Part shown: positions 12,545 through 24,000 of the stretch, piece after piece | Layout: each line of letters begins with the position of its first letter | How positions within the stretch are numbered: the first letter of the stretch is position 1 | Source: Mesostigma viride | Taxonomy: Eukaryota; Streptophyta; Mesostigmatophyceae; Mesostigmatales; Mesostigmataceae | Assembly (NCBI GenBank): GCA_009746045.1 | Contig: RPFO01000154.1 | Coordinates: 343,187-407,186 of the forward strand | Direction: 5' to 3' | DNA: 64,000 bases | Notes under the pieces: model-generated | What the model was told of the DNA's origin: nothing | What the model saw: the letters and a program-made list of their open reading frames with translations, nothing else | Databases searched by the model: none | Made by a program: the position numbers and the translations under genes

Positions 12545-13194
12545 GGCAAGGGATCAGCTGTTACCCTGTACGTCCTACTGGCACGACACCTGTCCTCTGG
12601 ATTAAGATATGGCAGTGACTGTTTACATAACTAGTTTTGCCAAGTCCGTGGTGCATGTCCAGCAGCTTGCATGCTGATTGGTAAAGGAGGATGCCAGGTA
12701 ACGAGCAGATCCTGGGACGTAAGTGGAATTGGCTTGATTTTAGGTCTGCCAAAACTCATGTACAAGGTTCTGTAAATGTAGCCTGGTCTTAGTAGGTGTA
12801 TCACTCATTGCAGCTTATATTTCTTATCGCGTGCGACATGTGGGTCGATATTCTATGAAGCAGCGATATGGGAATGGAATTTGTTTCAATTAATATGAGT
12901 CAGTACGAGTGCTTGCCAATTTTCGAATGTCGCGTGCGCGCATGAGCAGGCATGCTTGTATACAAAAGTCATGGCGTCGATCATCAACTTCAGTAACCTG
13001 TGCAGATGTGTCTAGCTATTAGCTGCTTGCAAATGTCTTGCACCCCGGCCTACATGAGGGCTGTGCCACCCTCATGAACTCAGCCTATATAGAAGCTGTC
13101 GTTCCGGAATCGATCTTGATCCTGCATTTTACGTACACGTCATATGCAGAGAACATGAGTTGGCGCCATGCATACAATGTAACTCATCAATAGG

Positions 13195-13420
13195 TATCAA
13201 TGAGACAACCAGAGAAGCTGGCCATGCAGAAAAATGCATTGAGAATAAATCCGGACCATGGTAGCTCGAGGCTGCGCAGTTATGAATTATTTACAAGTGC
13301 GTAAATGTCGATCGAGTCGTTCATGCAGCTAGGATGATGGAAACAAATGGAGCTGGATGTATACGCTAAATTTACAGCTAGCTGGCCAATGTTCAGAGTG
13401 AGACCTAGATGGGGTAGCTA
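13195..13420 (+). repeat. Dispersed repeat family 1, diverged copy
   Basis: Begins TATCAATGAGACAACC, continues CCGGACCATGGTAGCTCGAG and then CGAGTCGTTCATG...GATGATGG. The same order of blocks occurs at 13722 and, reversed, at 56090-56406. Confidence 0.75.
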
Positions 13421-13649
13421 GAAACCAAACTCACATGATCAGTATATAAGCTATGCGTCAGCCTACTTATGGTAATGCATGGTTGTATTGCACCCACAGT
13501 GCTGCGCCCTGCGGCATGCATGCATGTGGAGAGAGCGCTCTGTGCCCTGCCCACTTGTAAATTGTGGCAGTGAGAGAAGCTCGGGCGCCCTCCCTCTTTC
13601 TCGAATTGTGTACCGGGGGTTGAAGGTTCCTTTACTCTGTATTGGCACC

Positions 13650-13700
13650 CACGTGACGCAGTGACGTGCTAATTAATTAATTAATTTAATTAATTAGTTA
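13650..13700 (+). repeat. CACGTGAC hairpin and (TTAA)n tail
   Basis: CACGTGACGCAGTGACGTG (13650-13668) is followed by TTAA repeats. The upstream text TTTACTCTGTATTGGCAC also precedes the same tail at 38461-38530. The tail matches the 3' end of the LINE at 33405-34487, so this is probably a LINE-mobilised short element. Confidence 0.6.
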
Positions 13701-13721
13701 ATCATCAGTAATTCAGCTAGG

Positions 13722-13965
13722 TATCAAGGAGACAACCAGCGCAGGCCAGAAATCGGGAGAATCCGGACCATGGTAGCTCGAGCCTGCCGTTATCTTGTTC
13801 GCGTGTTCGAGTCGTTCAGGATGATGAAGATGAATGGTGATGGAAATGTGTATCCTTGTGCATTGAAATTATGGCTGGCTTACGTGTAGAGCGACTAGAT
13901 GACCTAGACGGTGGGGCCGGAAACAGCATGCTTGATCAGGGCGTGTGTTTCGAGGTATAGCTGTA
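13722..13965 (+). repeat. Dispersed repeat family 1, best copy
   Basis: TATCAAGGAGACAACCAGCG, CCGGACCATGGTAGCTCGAG, GTTCGAGTCGTTCAGGATGA, and GACCTAGACGGTGGGGCCGG occur in order, followed by a GATCAGGGCGTG block. Reverse-complement copies of the same blocks are found at 56090-56406. Which end is 5' and the class of element are unknown. Confidence 0.75.
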
Positions 13966-14077
13966 CACATTAATATTATTTAACATTAATAATAATAACT
14001 AATTAATAGCTGTACACAGGAAAAGCTTATAATTGTCGTCAACACATAATTGTAACGGCAACAAAGACCGTAAGAAG

Positions 14078-14094
14078 CCCCCCCCCCCCCCCCC
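14078..14094. repeat. Poly-C tract (17 C)
   Basis: Seventeen consecutive C lie 17 bases beyond the stop codon of the GT29 gene, which on the coding strand puts a G17 run in its 3' UTR. Length may be unreliable in sequencing. Confidence 0.8.
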
Positions 14095-14110
14095 TTGCAG
14101 GGACCTCATC

Positions 14111-16439
14111 TTACAGAAACATGCACAGCAGACTGTTGGACATGGCCACGCGAAGCGCAAATGCCTCCAGTGATGCCACATGCTCATAGCTCATGTACCC
14201 CGTGGCCATCTTATTATTCGCTGCGACGGGGACCGCGATGAATGGTGGCGGTAATTCTGGCGCCGGCTGGCCCGGCAACACCTTACCCAGCGGTACACCC
14301 TTGCCTGGGGCCACCTTTTGGGCAGGCTGCTTGGCGTCGATCTCAGGCCAGTATCCTGCATCCATCAACGCCTGCGTGGTGGCGGCCGAGTGCTCCCTGC
14401 CATGACTCGCGACCTGCATCGTCATATTCGCCACGTACTCGAAATAATGACCCTCCCCATTCATCGAGAACCCGTACAGGTCAAGCCGCTTGCACAACCG
14501 AGACAGCAGCAGCTGGACCGCCAGCTGGAAACCCGAGCTCGGGACCAGCCGTTTCCCGCCCTCCACCCCCATGTTCGCGGCCGCCGCCCCCGGCGCCAGC
14601 GTCACGTACGGTGACAGGAGCCGGTAGACATCGTGCGCGACCTGGGGCGCCGCTGTGAGGTCCTTCACCCCCAACACGGGCGCGCCCCGGTACACTGGTT
14701 GCATGTGAGGGGGGCGCGCGTCTGGGACAAGATAAAACAACTCTGGGTGGGTTGCCGCCGTCTCCTCAAACTGCCACACGTCTGCCATGATGTTCGCGGG
14801 CGGGGTGGTCTCCGGGGCACCCCCATTTACCGCCCCCTTTGCCGCCCCCTTCACGAGGACCGCCTTCCCCTTGAACGTCACTGGCGGAGGGGTCGTGGGC
14901 ATCGGGCGTACGTACGTGATACTCGTCCGCCGCCCCACGTGCTCCTCATACCCGCTCACAGGGACAAACCCGAACCGAATGACCGTGTCATGCGCGTCGA
15001 TCTCGGACCCAAACTTGTCCTCCAAAAGATTCCTCCCAAGCCCCACCAGAGCGCACGTGCCCAGCGCGCCGTGCCCCAGCGAAGGCATCGCACGCCTCCG
15101 TCCCAAGAACGATGTGGGCAGCTCCGTCACTTCGCCCTTGCCACCCGCCTCGGCCGCCTTTAATGCCGCGGATCGGCTCGCCTGCAGGGTCTCAACCCAC
15201 TCGGGTCGACAAGCAGGCCCCGAAGCGGTGCAAGTATACGCGGGGGATGCCAGAAGCGTGCGCACGCGCCGCAAGACGTCCTCGTCTTGTTCTGGGAGCG
15301 AGGAGAAGCGGTTGCGATCCGGGACCGACCAGGGCGCGGGCGTTTGCATGCGGGCCACGAGCTTCCGGGCCATGAGCGCCTTGTACTTGTCGGTCCCCTT
15401 GCGCACGCGGGGGGGGATTGGCGCCTCTTGCGTGGTGAACACGCCAGAGAGGCCGTTGAACGTCTGCGGGGCAGTCTTGAGCACGGGTGGGGGCCGAGGC
15501 TTGATCGGGGGGACAAGTCCCAGGAGGCGGCGGCGGTTACGGCGCCAAGTTTTCTCCCGTGTCCGCGCCAACCCACCCGCTGCCACCCCACCCCCTGCCA
15601 CCCCATTCCCTGCCTCCCCGGTCCCTGCCACCCCACCATTATGGTCTTCCCCATGGAAACCATGGTGGTCTCCCTCCCCCTGCGTCCAGGACAGGTGGCG
15701 CCGGTGCCGCGCGAGCTGGGTGGCCCCCGTCTCGGCCTGCATTGCCCAGGGGAGGGGGGCCTCTCCAACCACCCCCCCCGGTGTTATGAGCAGGGGGATG
15801 CGGTGCAGGAAGGCGGAGAAGCGGCACATGGGGGGGATGCGGTCCACCTGGGGAATGTCGCCAGGGTTAATCAGGTCCATGTCCGTGTGGTACCGCGCCA
15901 GCTCCGTCTTGTCATGTTCCAGCAACGGCTCCATGCGGATGCGATGGGGGTACGCATTGCCCCCCTGGATCTTGGGGGGTTCGTCCGAAGGGGGTGAGTC
16001 GGAGGTAGGGGCGGATTGGGACGATGAGGAAGAGGGGGACTTGTGTTTGGGGGGAGGGAGGGACTCGGTCGCCTGATGCGGCCATTGGTGGAAGTAGGGG
16101 TGGACCTCGCCGGGGTACACGGGCGCCGCGGGTTCCGGCGTCGGCGCTTTCTTCGGCGGCGGGCGGCCCTTGCCTGGAAACGGCCGCGCAGTGCATGGGG
16201 GCAGTAAAGGCAGGCAGCTCGTGCAGCGAGATTTAGTTGCTGCGGTTCCCGAAATATCACTGAGGCATATTGCAGAGAGTCATCGCGAGATTATGTTTTC
16301 TCACGCACTGGTAAGATATGGCTAGCAGGCGACGGGGCGAAATGTCAGAGAAAGTTTTGCAGAGGAGCCTACCTTGTTTACTATACGAGGGTGAAACTAG
16401 AACCGCGAGAATTATGAGCCCGCGAAGCAGCAGCGCCAT
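14111..16439 (-). CDS. GT29 sialyltransferase-like glycosyltransferase
   Basis: Golgi type II glycosyltransferase of family GT29. Two exons fit exactly: 16439-16373 (22 codons plus one base, donor GTAGGC) and 16173-14111 (acceptor TTTCCAG), giving 709 residues. Exon 1 is a signal anchor, MALLLRGLIILAVLVSPSYS. A long Pro/Gly/Arg stem follows. The L sialylmotif is clear (CALVGLGRNLLEDKFGSEID, then AHDTVIRF and VGRRTSITYVRP). The S motif is SSGFQLAVQLL...LDLYGFSMNGEG. Motif III is HYFE, and a following HGREHS may be the VS motif. GT29 proteins of plants and algae share these motifs, but true sialic-acid transfer is doubtful because plants lack the usual donor, so the substrate is unknown. The C-terminal 80 residues are Pro/Ala-rich and unlike typical members. 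The stop is TAA at 14111. Confidence 0.9.
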
Positions 16440-17376
16440 AGTTTTGAACGTGAAAACTCCGAGTTGTAGGGACGCCTGTCTGGCAGTTGACTGAGATTGC
16501 CAAGAAACAGAGCGCATGTTCCCCCAAGCATCTGCACGGCGCCACTATGAGCTAGACATGCTCGAGATATACACCAAACGTGAATAATGTTCGCTATAGC
16601 GGCGGGAAAGCGTCGACGATAGGCTTCAGGCCCCACGCCGCTCGTTTTTCTCGCCTTGTGCGGTACCTCCCGTTCTCAGTGTGCATCATTGACGAGTTGT
16701 TGTGCACTCACGCTACCTTTTCCTTTAAAATGCGTTTCGTTTCCTTAAGCTTTTTACTCGTGAAAGAATATCTCTGTTACAGAGTCGCCTTATGAGCAAA
16801 GTATTTCCTGGCGAAGCTTTTTGCATTAGATGCTCAGCATCGTGTGCGACTTTGCGTCACACCTCCCGCCTTGTTGAAGTCCAGTGATGCGAAGCGCCAT
16901 GCCAGAACAGAATTATTCCAGCTTCCCGCCATGCCATCTCCCGCGGCCATGGATATAATAAGGTCGGGTACCGGATACGTGCCGCGAATTGGGCACCAGA
17001 CAAATATTTACCAGAATTCGTACTTGGCTGTTTGGCTTGCGCTCGGAAGTCGGAAGTACAGTAATTGGATACAACTGAACTGAACTGAACTGAACAGTAG
17101 TGGGGTGAACAGGATACCTATACGGAAAGCTTGACCCGAACCTTGACACGTGGCGTTGTTGTGGGGAAGTTGGTCCTTGGTTGCCCAGTGTCACGGTTCG
17201 CACGAATGACAGAATGAAAACACGTGGCCCGCCAGATCAATATCGGCGGAAGCTATGAAGCTCGCAGTGAGCAATTAGTAAGAAGCTATGCCGCCGAGGT
17301 TAATATAAGCCGGCGGGGGTGATTACTCAGACAGGTTGTTGACTGCTAGGCTTCAATAATGGCATGAAAAACGTCG
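16440..17376. promoter_or_regulatory. Intergenic region between divergent genes
   Basis: Separates the GT29 start (16439, minus) from the next gene (plus). A TATA-like TAATATAAG lies at 17301-17309, about 75 bases before the first ATG of the plus gene. A (TGAAC)n run sits at 17074-17096 and resembles the pentamer tails seen at 36828 and 50550. No other gene is visible. Confidence 0.45.
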
Positions 17377-20300
17377 ATGCAATGGCACCTGATCTATGCC
17401 CAAAATTGGCCAATGGATTCTCCTTCAATTCTGCCTAGAAATCGTTCCAGCTCGTCACTCAACCGCCTTAGTGGGACAAGAAGGCCATCCTTGCTTGTCA
17501 TTACGATCGTGTTTTTAATGGTTTCGTTTTCAAGCCTCGTAGGCTGGATGATTGTTCTAGCCAGCAGCACTACCGTAAATAGTTTAAACTACATTGATGG
17601 GGGCGTTCATACGAGATCTGGACAGGAGCACGTAGGCTTAGCGCAAGCTTCAATGCAGCCTGGAGCGTCTCATAACAGGGAAGAAACGCAAGCTGGCAAG
17701 CTGGAGCCTCAAGCCGTCCTTTTTCCGACGATCGAGATATTGCGGCCTTCAATGGGGCAGGAATTCGAGCAGGGGTGAGCGCCCGGATAACTTTTTTCAG
17801 GGGTACAGCCCTGACAATCTTCTTGCGGGAATTCGAAATGGATCAGCAGTAAGACACACATACAAAATAATTTAATAAATAAAAGAAGGGCAAAAGGCAG
17901 AAAAGCACACAAGCACACAAAATAAACAGATGCTTTCAATACCTTTTTCTTCTGCTCCTCCTTCCACCCCCGCACTCCTACCCTTGCTTCGATCGGACCC
18001 ATCCGACGTGCAGCGGCGACGTGCTGCTACTGCCACGCGTCCACCTGGGCCCCTGGGACATGCACCATCTCACCCTGTGCGTGCACGTGGCGCCGGTAGC
18101 CCACGGTGCGCCCGTCGGCGGCCAGTCCTCCACGGCCGATGGCGCACAGGAACGGAGTATGTACAACGGCGCCGGGAACGGGGATGGCAGAGGACAGGGG
18201 GGCGGGGCAACGGATGCCGTCAACGGTGGTGGCCGGGGGACCCCATCTGGCCAGGGTGCGCAGGGGGATAGTTTGCTGGAGGAACAGGAGGGGACGACAA
18301 CAGCATTAGCTCAGGAGAGGGAAAAGCAGGAGGGGAGTGGTACTGGGTCAAGGCTACAGCAGGCGGTTCCAGTGGTGGACCCGCAGGCCCCGGTGGTGGA
18401 CCAGTGCATGGAGCTGGGACGTCTCAAGGAGACCGCCATGCATCTGCGGGGGCTGGCTCTGGGGCAGTACCAAGGTGCGCCACCCAACGCGTGTTTCTGT
18501 TGCAACTATCACAAGCGACACCACCGCGTGTGTTGCAATGTCGCATGCAACACCTTCTGTTGCAGTTTCACGTGCACATCAAGGTGCGCCGTCCATTTTT
18601 ACCGCTGTTGTCGCATTCTCGCTGCAGTGGAATAGATTGTAGCACAGGGGCTCTATACTGCAGTGGAATGGTTATAAATAAAGGCTCGAGCTACCATGGT
18701 CCGGATTCTCCCGATTTCTGGCCTGCGCTGGTTGTCTCCTTGATAAATAAAAGTTAGTGTACATTTCGATTTCTGGCTAAGAGCTGTGAAGGGTGGGAAC
18801 TGATTATTCTTATCTTATCGCAGCGCTTGTGCCATACTGGCACAACGTCCAGGATTGGTTCACAACTTTTGCTGTGCGCGGATTCTCCAGATTTCTGGCC
18901 TGCGCTGGTTGTCTCATCGATATTCATTACAAAATCTGTGGGATAGTGTGCGTGGGGATGGGGTAGTGGTACGGCAATCCTTGTGCCGTTGCACCCTCCA
19001 TCGCTTCCATGGGTGCTCTCTTCGTTGAGCTGACAGTCTCCGCAGCTAGCCCTTTGCTATGTGGTTGGATGCGTCTGACCTCGTGGGTTGCTTTCCTCGT
19101 CCACAATGCGTGTGCTGCACTGTATTCCCGTTTACATGTAGTGCTCCTCGCAACGTAAAGCCTCAGAGATGCCCTTGTTTTCCAATTGCAAAGTAGTAAT
19201 GCCCTTGTTATCTAATTGCAAAGTTATCTAATTGCAAAGAAGTAGTATGCATATAGTAGGGTATATTACTATGTGTGTACTGCTACAGTAGTGTGTGTAT
19301 GTTGCTACAGTAGTGTGTGTGTGTGTGTTGCTACAGTAGTGTGTGTGTGTGTGTGTTGCTACAGTAGTGTGTGTATGTTGCTACAGTAGTGTGTGTGTGT
19401 GTGTGTGTGTGTTGCTACAGTAGTGTGTGTGTGTGTGTGTTGCTACAGTAGTGTGTGTGTGTGTGTGTGTTGCTACAGTAGTGTGTGTATGTTGCTACAG
19501 TAGTGTGTGTGTGTGTGTGTTGCTACAGTAGTGCGTGTGTGTGTTTTGCTACAGTAGTGTGTGTGTGTGTTGCTACAGTGGTGTGTGTGTGTGTGTGTAT
19601 TACTCTTCCCGGCTACATAATGTGCAGCGCTCTTGTTTTTCCTGCATGCTACGCTTCCTCCCTACCACGCGCCACCCATTCCCTTATTGTCACCAATGGC
19701 CTTATGTGTCCCCTGTTCCCTTCTGCGCTATTCGTGCTATTTGTGACATCATGTCCTATTTGTGCCCCATGTGCCTGCCCAGCCAAACTGGCCCTGCAAC
19801 GCAGCCAAGACTCTCCTGCGGCGGCAACGGTGGCTGGCCCGGCGGCTGCCGGCACAGTGGCAGACGACAGCACAACCAAGGGCGCTGGTGCATCTGATGG
19901 CAGCCAGGGAAAACCCGTGATGCATGCTTCCTTACCTGGTGCTATCTCCAGCAGTAGAGGGGGTGATAATTCGTTACTGGCATCCACCACTGTGCGGTTT
20001 GCGATAGTAAGTCAAAGGCCGCAGCAACCGCAGGGCCTGCTTGGCTTGGGCGGCCCGCTTGGCAATCAGGAGGGCGATGCGCCAGGTCATCCGCCGGGCG
20101 GCGGTGCGGAGGTAAATTGAGGCAGCTTGATTATCAAAATGTAGGGATAACCCATCTGGATCATCAATCTGGATAATCAATCTGGATCATCAATCTGGAT
20201 TGTCAATCTGGATCATGATATGGATAATTAATCTGGATCAATTAATCTGGGTGCGGACATTGTACTCTGTCGGGTCTGCTCACGGTACACCTCTGCGGTA

Positions 20301-21017
20301 CCGTACTGACTATCAAGAAGACAACCAGCGCAGGCCAGAAATCTGGAGAATCCGGACCATGGTCGCTCGAGCCTGCCGACTGTACACAAGAGCTCCACGG
20401 GCTTTGTGCGGGGAGGGGTGAACCATGCACTGTGCACACCTGGTACGCCCTGTATCGATCCCCTAATGAGAGCCAGGGACCTGTGGTGGTATGAGGCCGG
20501 TCAGAGGTGAGAGACTCGAATTGGCCGTCCGTGCAATTACTATTATCATAAATTGTCCATGTTTTGCTTTCGATGGCAAGATTGATGGGATTGCGATGTG
20601 GTCTTGTTTATTATGTGTTTGGCACTAACGATGTTGATATGGTAATAAAGATGTTGATATGGTAATAAAGATGTTGATATGGTAATAAAGATGTTGATAT
20701 GGTAATAAAGATGTTGATATGGTAATGAAGATATTGATATGGTATTAAAGATGTTGGTATGGTATTAAAGACAGTATCGTAACCCCTTCCCCTGTGCCTT
20801 CCTGCTTCTGCTCACTGCATGGCCGATGGCGCTAACCCCTCACAGGACGGCCGTCACCCCATGAGCCTTCACCCCACAAGGCGAGGCGACACCGAGCCAG
20901 GTAGCGCCACGGGGGCCGGTCCTGCCCCCTTTGTCCCCTCCTACGCGTGGCAGGCGGTCCCTGAGGGCGTCAACGTCCCTGCGGGCCTTGAAGTGCGGCT
21001 CCCGTTGGACGGATCCG
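17377..21017 (+). CDS. Membrane-anchored protein of uncertain family (possible SIL1-like)
   Basis: Four exons chain with matching phases: 17377-17774 (donor GTGAGC), 18014-18471 (GTGCGC), 19783-20109 (GTAAAT) and 20846-21017 (GTGTGT). The start may be ATG 17377 or 17413; the second gives a better-placed anchor. Residues LLVITIVFLMVSFSSLVGWM form one membrane span near the N-terminus, so the rest is probably lumenal. Exon 2 starts GDVLLLPRVHLGPWDMHHLT and becomes Gly/Gln-rich; exon 3 is Ala/Gly-rich. Exon 4 contains AWQAVPEGVNVPAGLEVRLP, which recalls the WQ...IPAGxHVRLNL entry motif of the ER exchange factor SIL1. That match is short and I rate it low. The protein may end at TGA 20118 if the third donor is not used. 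Otherwise it continues in phase 1 across the minisatellite to 28327. Introns hold a GT-rich array and a 5-kb minisatellite. Confidence 0.55.
18683..18745 (-). repeat. Dispersed repeat family 1, partial copy
   Basis: Reverse complement of the 13722 copy, from GGCTCGAGCTACCATGGTCC to GGTTGTCTCCTTGATA. Lies in the intron after exon 18014-18471. Confidence 0.8.
18879..18931 (-). repeat. Dispersed repeat family 1, partial copy
   Basis: GCGGATTCTCCAGATTTCTG followed by GCCTGCGCTGGTTGTCTC, a shorter reverse copy 130 bp from the previous one, in the same intron. Confidence 0.75.
19270..19605 (+). repeat. Minisatellite of TTGCTACAG plus (GT)n
   Basis: About a dozen units of TTGCTACAGTAGTGTGTGTG with variable GT length. 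It lies in the intron before exon 19783. Every unit carries CTACAG, a sequence that resembles a 3' splice site. Confidence 0.9.
20140..20250 (+). repeat. Short tandem ATCTGGAT(C/A)ATCA array
   Basis: Irregular repeats of ATCAATCTGGAT and ATAATCTGGATC in the intron between exons 19783-20109 and 20846-21017. Confidence 0.75.
20311..20379 (+). repeat. Dispersed repeat family 1, partial copy
   Basis: TATCAAGAAGACAACCAGCG through CCGGACCATGGTCGCTCGAG and CCTGCCG. Same core as 13722, in the same intron as the array at 20140. Confidence 0.8.
20632..20780 (+). repeat. 20-bp tandem repeat
   Basis: About seven copies of GATGTTGATATGGTAATAAA, the last two degenerate, ending about 65 bp before exon 20846. 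Confidence 0.9.
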
Positions 21018-21080
21018 GTGTGTGTCTCCCCCTTCCCACCAGCCAGTCTTGGGGATCTCTTTTTTTGTCTTTCCTTTTTT

Positions 21081-24000
21081 CCCCTGCGAGTGGCGAGTGT
21101 TCCCATGTCCCCTGCGAGTGGCGAGTGTTCCCATGTCCCCTGCGAGTGGCGAGTGTTCCCATGTCCCCTGCGAGTGGCGAGTGTTCCCATGTCCCCTGCG
21201 AGTGGCGAGTGTTCCCATGTCCCCTGCGAGTGGCGAGTGTTCCCATTTCCCCTGCGAGTGTTCCCATTTCCCCTGCGAGTGGCGAGTGTTCCCATGTCCC
21301 CTGCGAGTGGCGAGTGTTCCCATGTCCCCTGCGAGTGGCGAGTGTTCCCATGTCCCCTGCGAGTGGCGAGTGTTCCCATGTCCCCTGCGAGTGGCGAGTG
21401 TTCCCATTTCCCCTGCGAGTGGCGAGTGTTCCCATTTCCCCTGCGAGTGGCGAGTGTTCCCATTTCCCCTGCGAGTGGCGAGTGTTCCCATGTCCCCTGC
21501 GAGTGGCGAGTGTTCCCATGTCCCCTGCGAGTGGCGAGTGCTCCCATTTCCCCTGCGAGTGGCGAGTGTTCCCATGTCCCCTGCGAGTGGCGAGTGTTCC
21601 CATGTCCCCTGCGAGTGGCGAGTGTTCCCATGTCCCCTGCGAGTGGCGAGTGTTCCCATGTCCCCTGCGAGTGGCGAGTGTTCCCATGTCCCCTGCGAGT
21701 GGCGAGTGTTCCCATGTCCCCTGCGAGTGGCGAGTGCTCCCATTTCCCCTGCGAGTGGCGAGTGTTCCCATTTCCCCTGCGAGTGGCGAGTGCTCCCATT
21801 TCCCCTGCGAGTGTTCCCATGTCCCCTGCGAGTGGCGAGTGCTCCCATTTCCCCTGCGAGTGCTCCCATTTCCCCTGCGAGTGGCGAGTGTTCTCATTTC
21901 CCCTGCGAGTGGCGAGTGCTCCCATTTCCCCTGCGAGTGTTCCCATGTCCCCTGCGAGTGGCGAGTGTTCCCATGTCCCCTGCGAGTGGCGAGTGTTCCC
22001 ATGTCCCCTGCGAGTGGCGAGTGTTCCCATGTCCCCTGCGAGTGGCGAGTGTTCCCATGTCCCCTGCGAGTGGCGAGTGTTCCCATGTCCCCTGCGAGTG
22101 GCGAGTGTTCCCATGTCCCCTGCGAGTGGCGAGTGTTCCCATTTCCCCTGCGAGTGGCGAGTGTTCTCATGTCCCCTGCGAGTGGCGAGTGTTCCCATGT
22201 CCCCTGCGAGTGGCGAGTGTTCCCATGTCCCCTGCGAGTGGCGAGTGTTCCCATGTCCCCTGCGAGTGGCGAGTGTTCCCATGTCCCCTGCGAGTGGCGA
22301 GTGTTCCCATGTCCCCTGCGAGTGGCGAGTGTTCCCATGTCCCCTGCGAGTGGCGAGTGTTCCCATTTCCCCTGCGAGTGGCGAGTGTTCTCATGTCCCC
22401 TGCGAGTGGCGAGTGTTCCCATGTCCCCTGCGAGTGGCGAGTGTTCCCATGTCCCCTGCGAGTGGCGAGTGTTCCCATGTCCCCTGCGAGTGGCGAGTGT
22501 TCCCATGTCCCCTGCGAGTGGCGAGTGTTCCCATGTCCCCTGCGAGTGGCGAGTGTTCCCATTTCCCCTGCGAGTGGCGAGTGTTCCCATGTCCCCTGCG
22601 AGTGGCGAGTGTTCCCATGTCCCCTGCGAGTGGCGAGTGTTCCCATGTCCCCTGCGAGTGGCGAGTGTTCCCATGTCCCCTGCGAGTGGCGAGTGTTCCC
22701 ATTTCCCCTGCGAGTGGCGAGTGTTCCCATTTCCCCTGCGAGTGGCGAGTGTTCCCATTTCCCCTGCGAGTGCTCCCATTTCCCCTGCGAGTGGCGAGTG
22801 CTCCCATTTCCCCTGCGAGTGGCGAGTGTTCCCATTTCCCCTGCGAGTGGCGAGTGTTCCCATTTCCCCTGCGAGTGGCGAGTGTTCCCATTTCCCCTGC
22901 GAGTGGCGAGTGTTCTCATGTCCCCTGCGAGTGGCGAGTGTTCCCATGTCCCTGCGAGTGGCGAGTGTTCCCATGTCCCCTGCGAGTGGCGAGTGTTCCC
23001 ATTTCCCCTGCGAGTGGCGAGTGTTCTCATGTCCCCTGCGAGTGGCGAGTGTTCCCATTTCCCCTGCGAGTGGCGAGTGTTCTCATTTCCCCTGCGAGTG
23101 GCGAGTGTTCCCATGTCCCCTGCGAGTGGCGAGTGTTCCCATTTCCCCTGCGAGTGGCGAGTGTTCTCATTTCCCCTGCGAGTGGCGAGTGTTCCCATTT
23201 CCCCTGCGAGTGGCGAGTGTTCCCATTTCCCCTGCGAGTGGCGAGTGTTCCCATTTCCCCTGCGAGTGCTCCCATGTCCCCTGCGAGTGGCAAGTGTTCC
23301 CATGTCCCCTGCGAGTGGCGAGTGTTCCCATTTCCCCTGCGAGTGGCGAGTGTTCCCATTTCCCCTGCGAGTGGCGAGTGTTCCCATTTCCCCTGCGAGT
23401 GCTCCCATTTCCCCTGCGAGTGGCGAGTGCTCCCATTTCCCCTGCGAGTGGCGAGTGTTCCCATTTCCCCTGCGAGTGGCGAGTGTTCCCATTTCCCCTG
23501 CGAGTGGCGAGTGTTCCCATTTCCCCTGCGAGTGGCGAGTGTTCCCATTTCCCCTGCGAGTGGCGAGTGCTCCCATGTCCCCTGCGAGTGGCGAGTGTTC
23601 CCATTTCCCCTGCGAGTGGCGAGTGTTCCCATTTCCCCTGCGAGTGGCGAGTGTTCCCATGTCCCCTGCGAGTGGCGAGTGTTCTCATTTCCCCTGCGAG
23701 TGGCAAGTGTTCCCATTTCCCCTGCGAGTGTTCCCATTTCCCCTGCGAGTGGCGAGTGCTCCCATTTCCCCTGCGAGTGGCGAGTGTTCTCATTTCCCCT
23801 GCGAGTGGCGAGTGTTCCCATGTCCCCTGCGAGTGGCGAGTGTTCCCATGTCCCCTGCGAGTGGCGAGTGTTCCCATTTCCCCTGCGAGTGGCGAGTGTT
23901 CCCATTTCCCCTGCGAGTGTTCCCATTTCCCCTGCGAGTGGCGAGTGTTCCCATGTCCCCTGCGAGTGGCGAGTGTTCCCATGTCCCCTGCGAGTGGCGA

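Larger units (their letters stand above)
12545..14110. other. Intergenic region with dispersed repeats
   Basis: No gene is seen between the convergent AP-5 and GT29 genes. It contains two copies of a dispersed repeat (13195-13420 and 13722-13965), a LINE/SINE-type tail with a CACGTGAC hairpin and (TTAA)n at 13650-13700, and a run of 17 C at 14078-14094. Confidence 0.6.

Noticed and set aside
14787-16076. 429-codon frame on the plus strand
   Set aside because: Antisense shadow of the GT29 gene in GC-rich sequence, with no motifs of its own.
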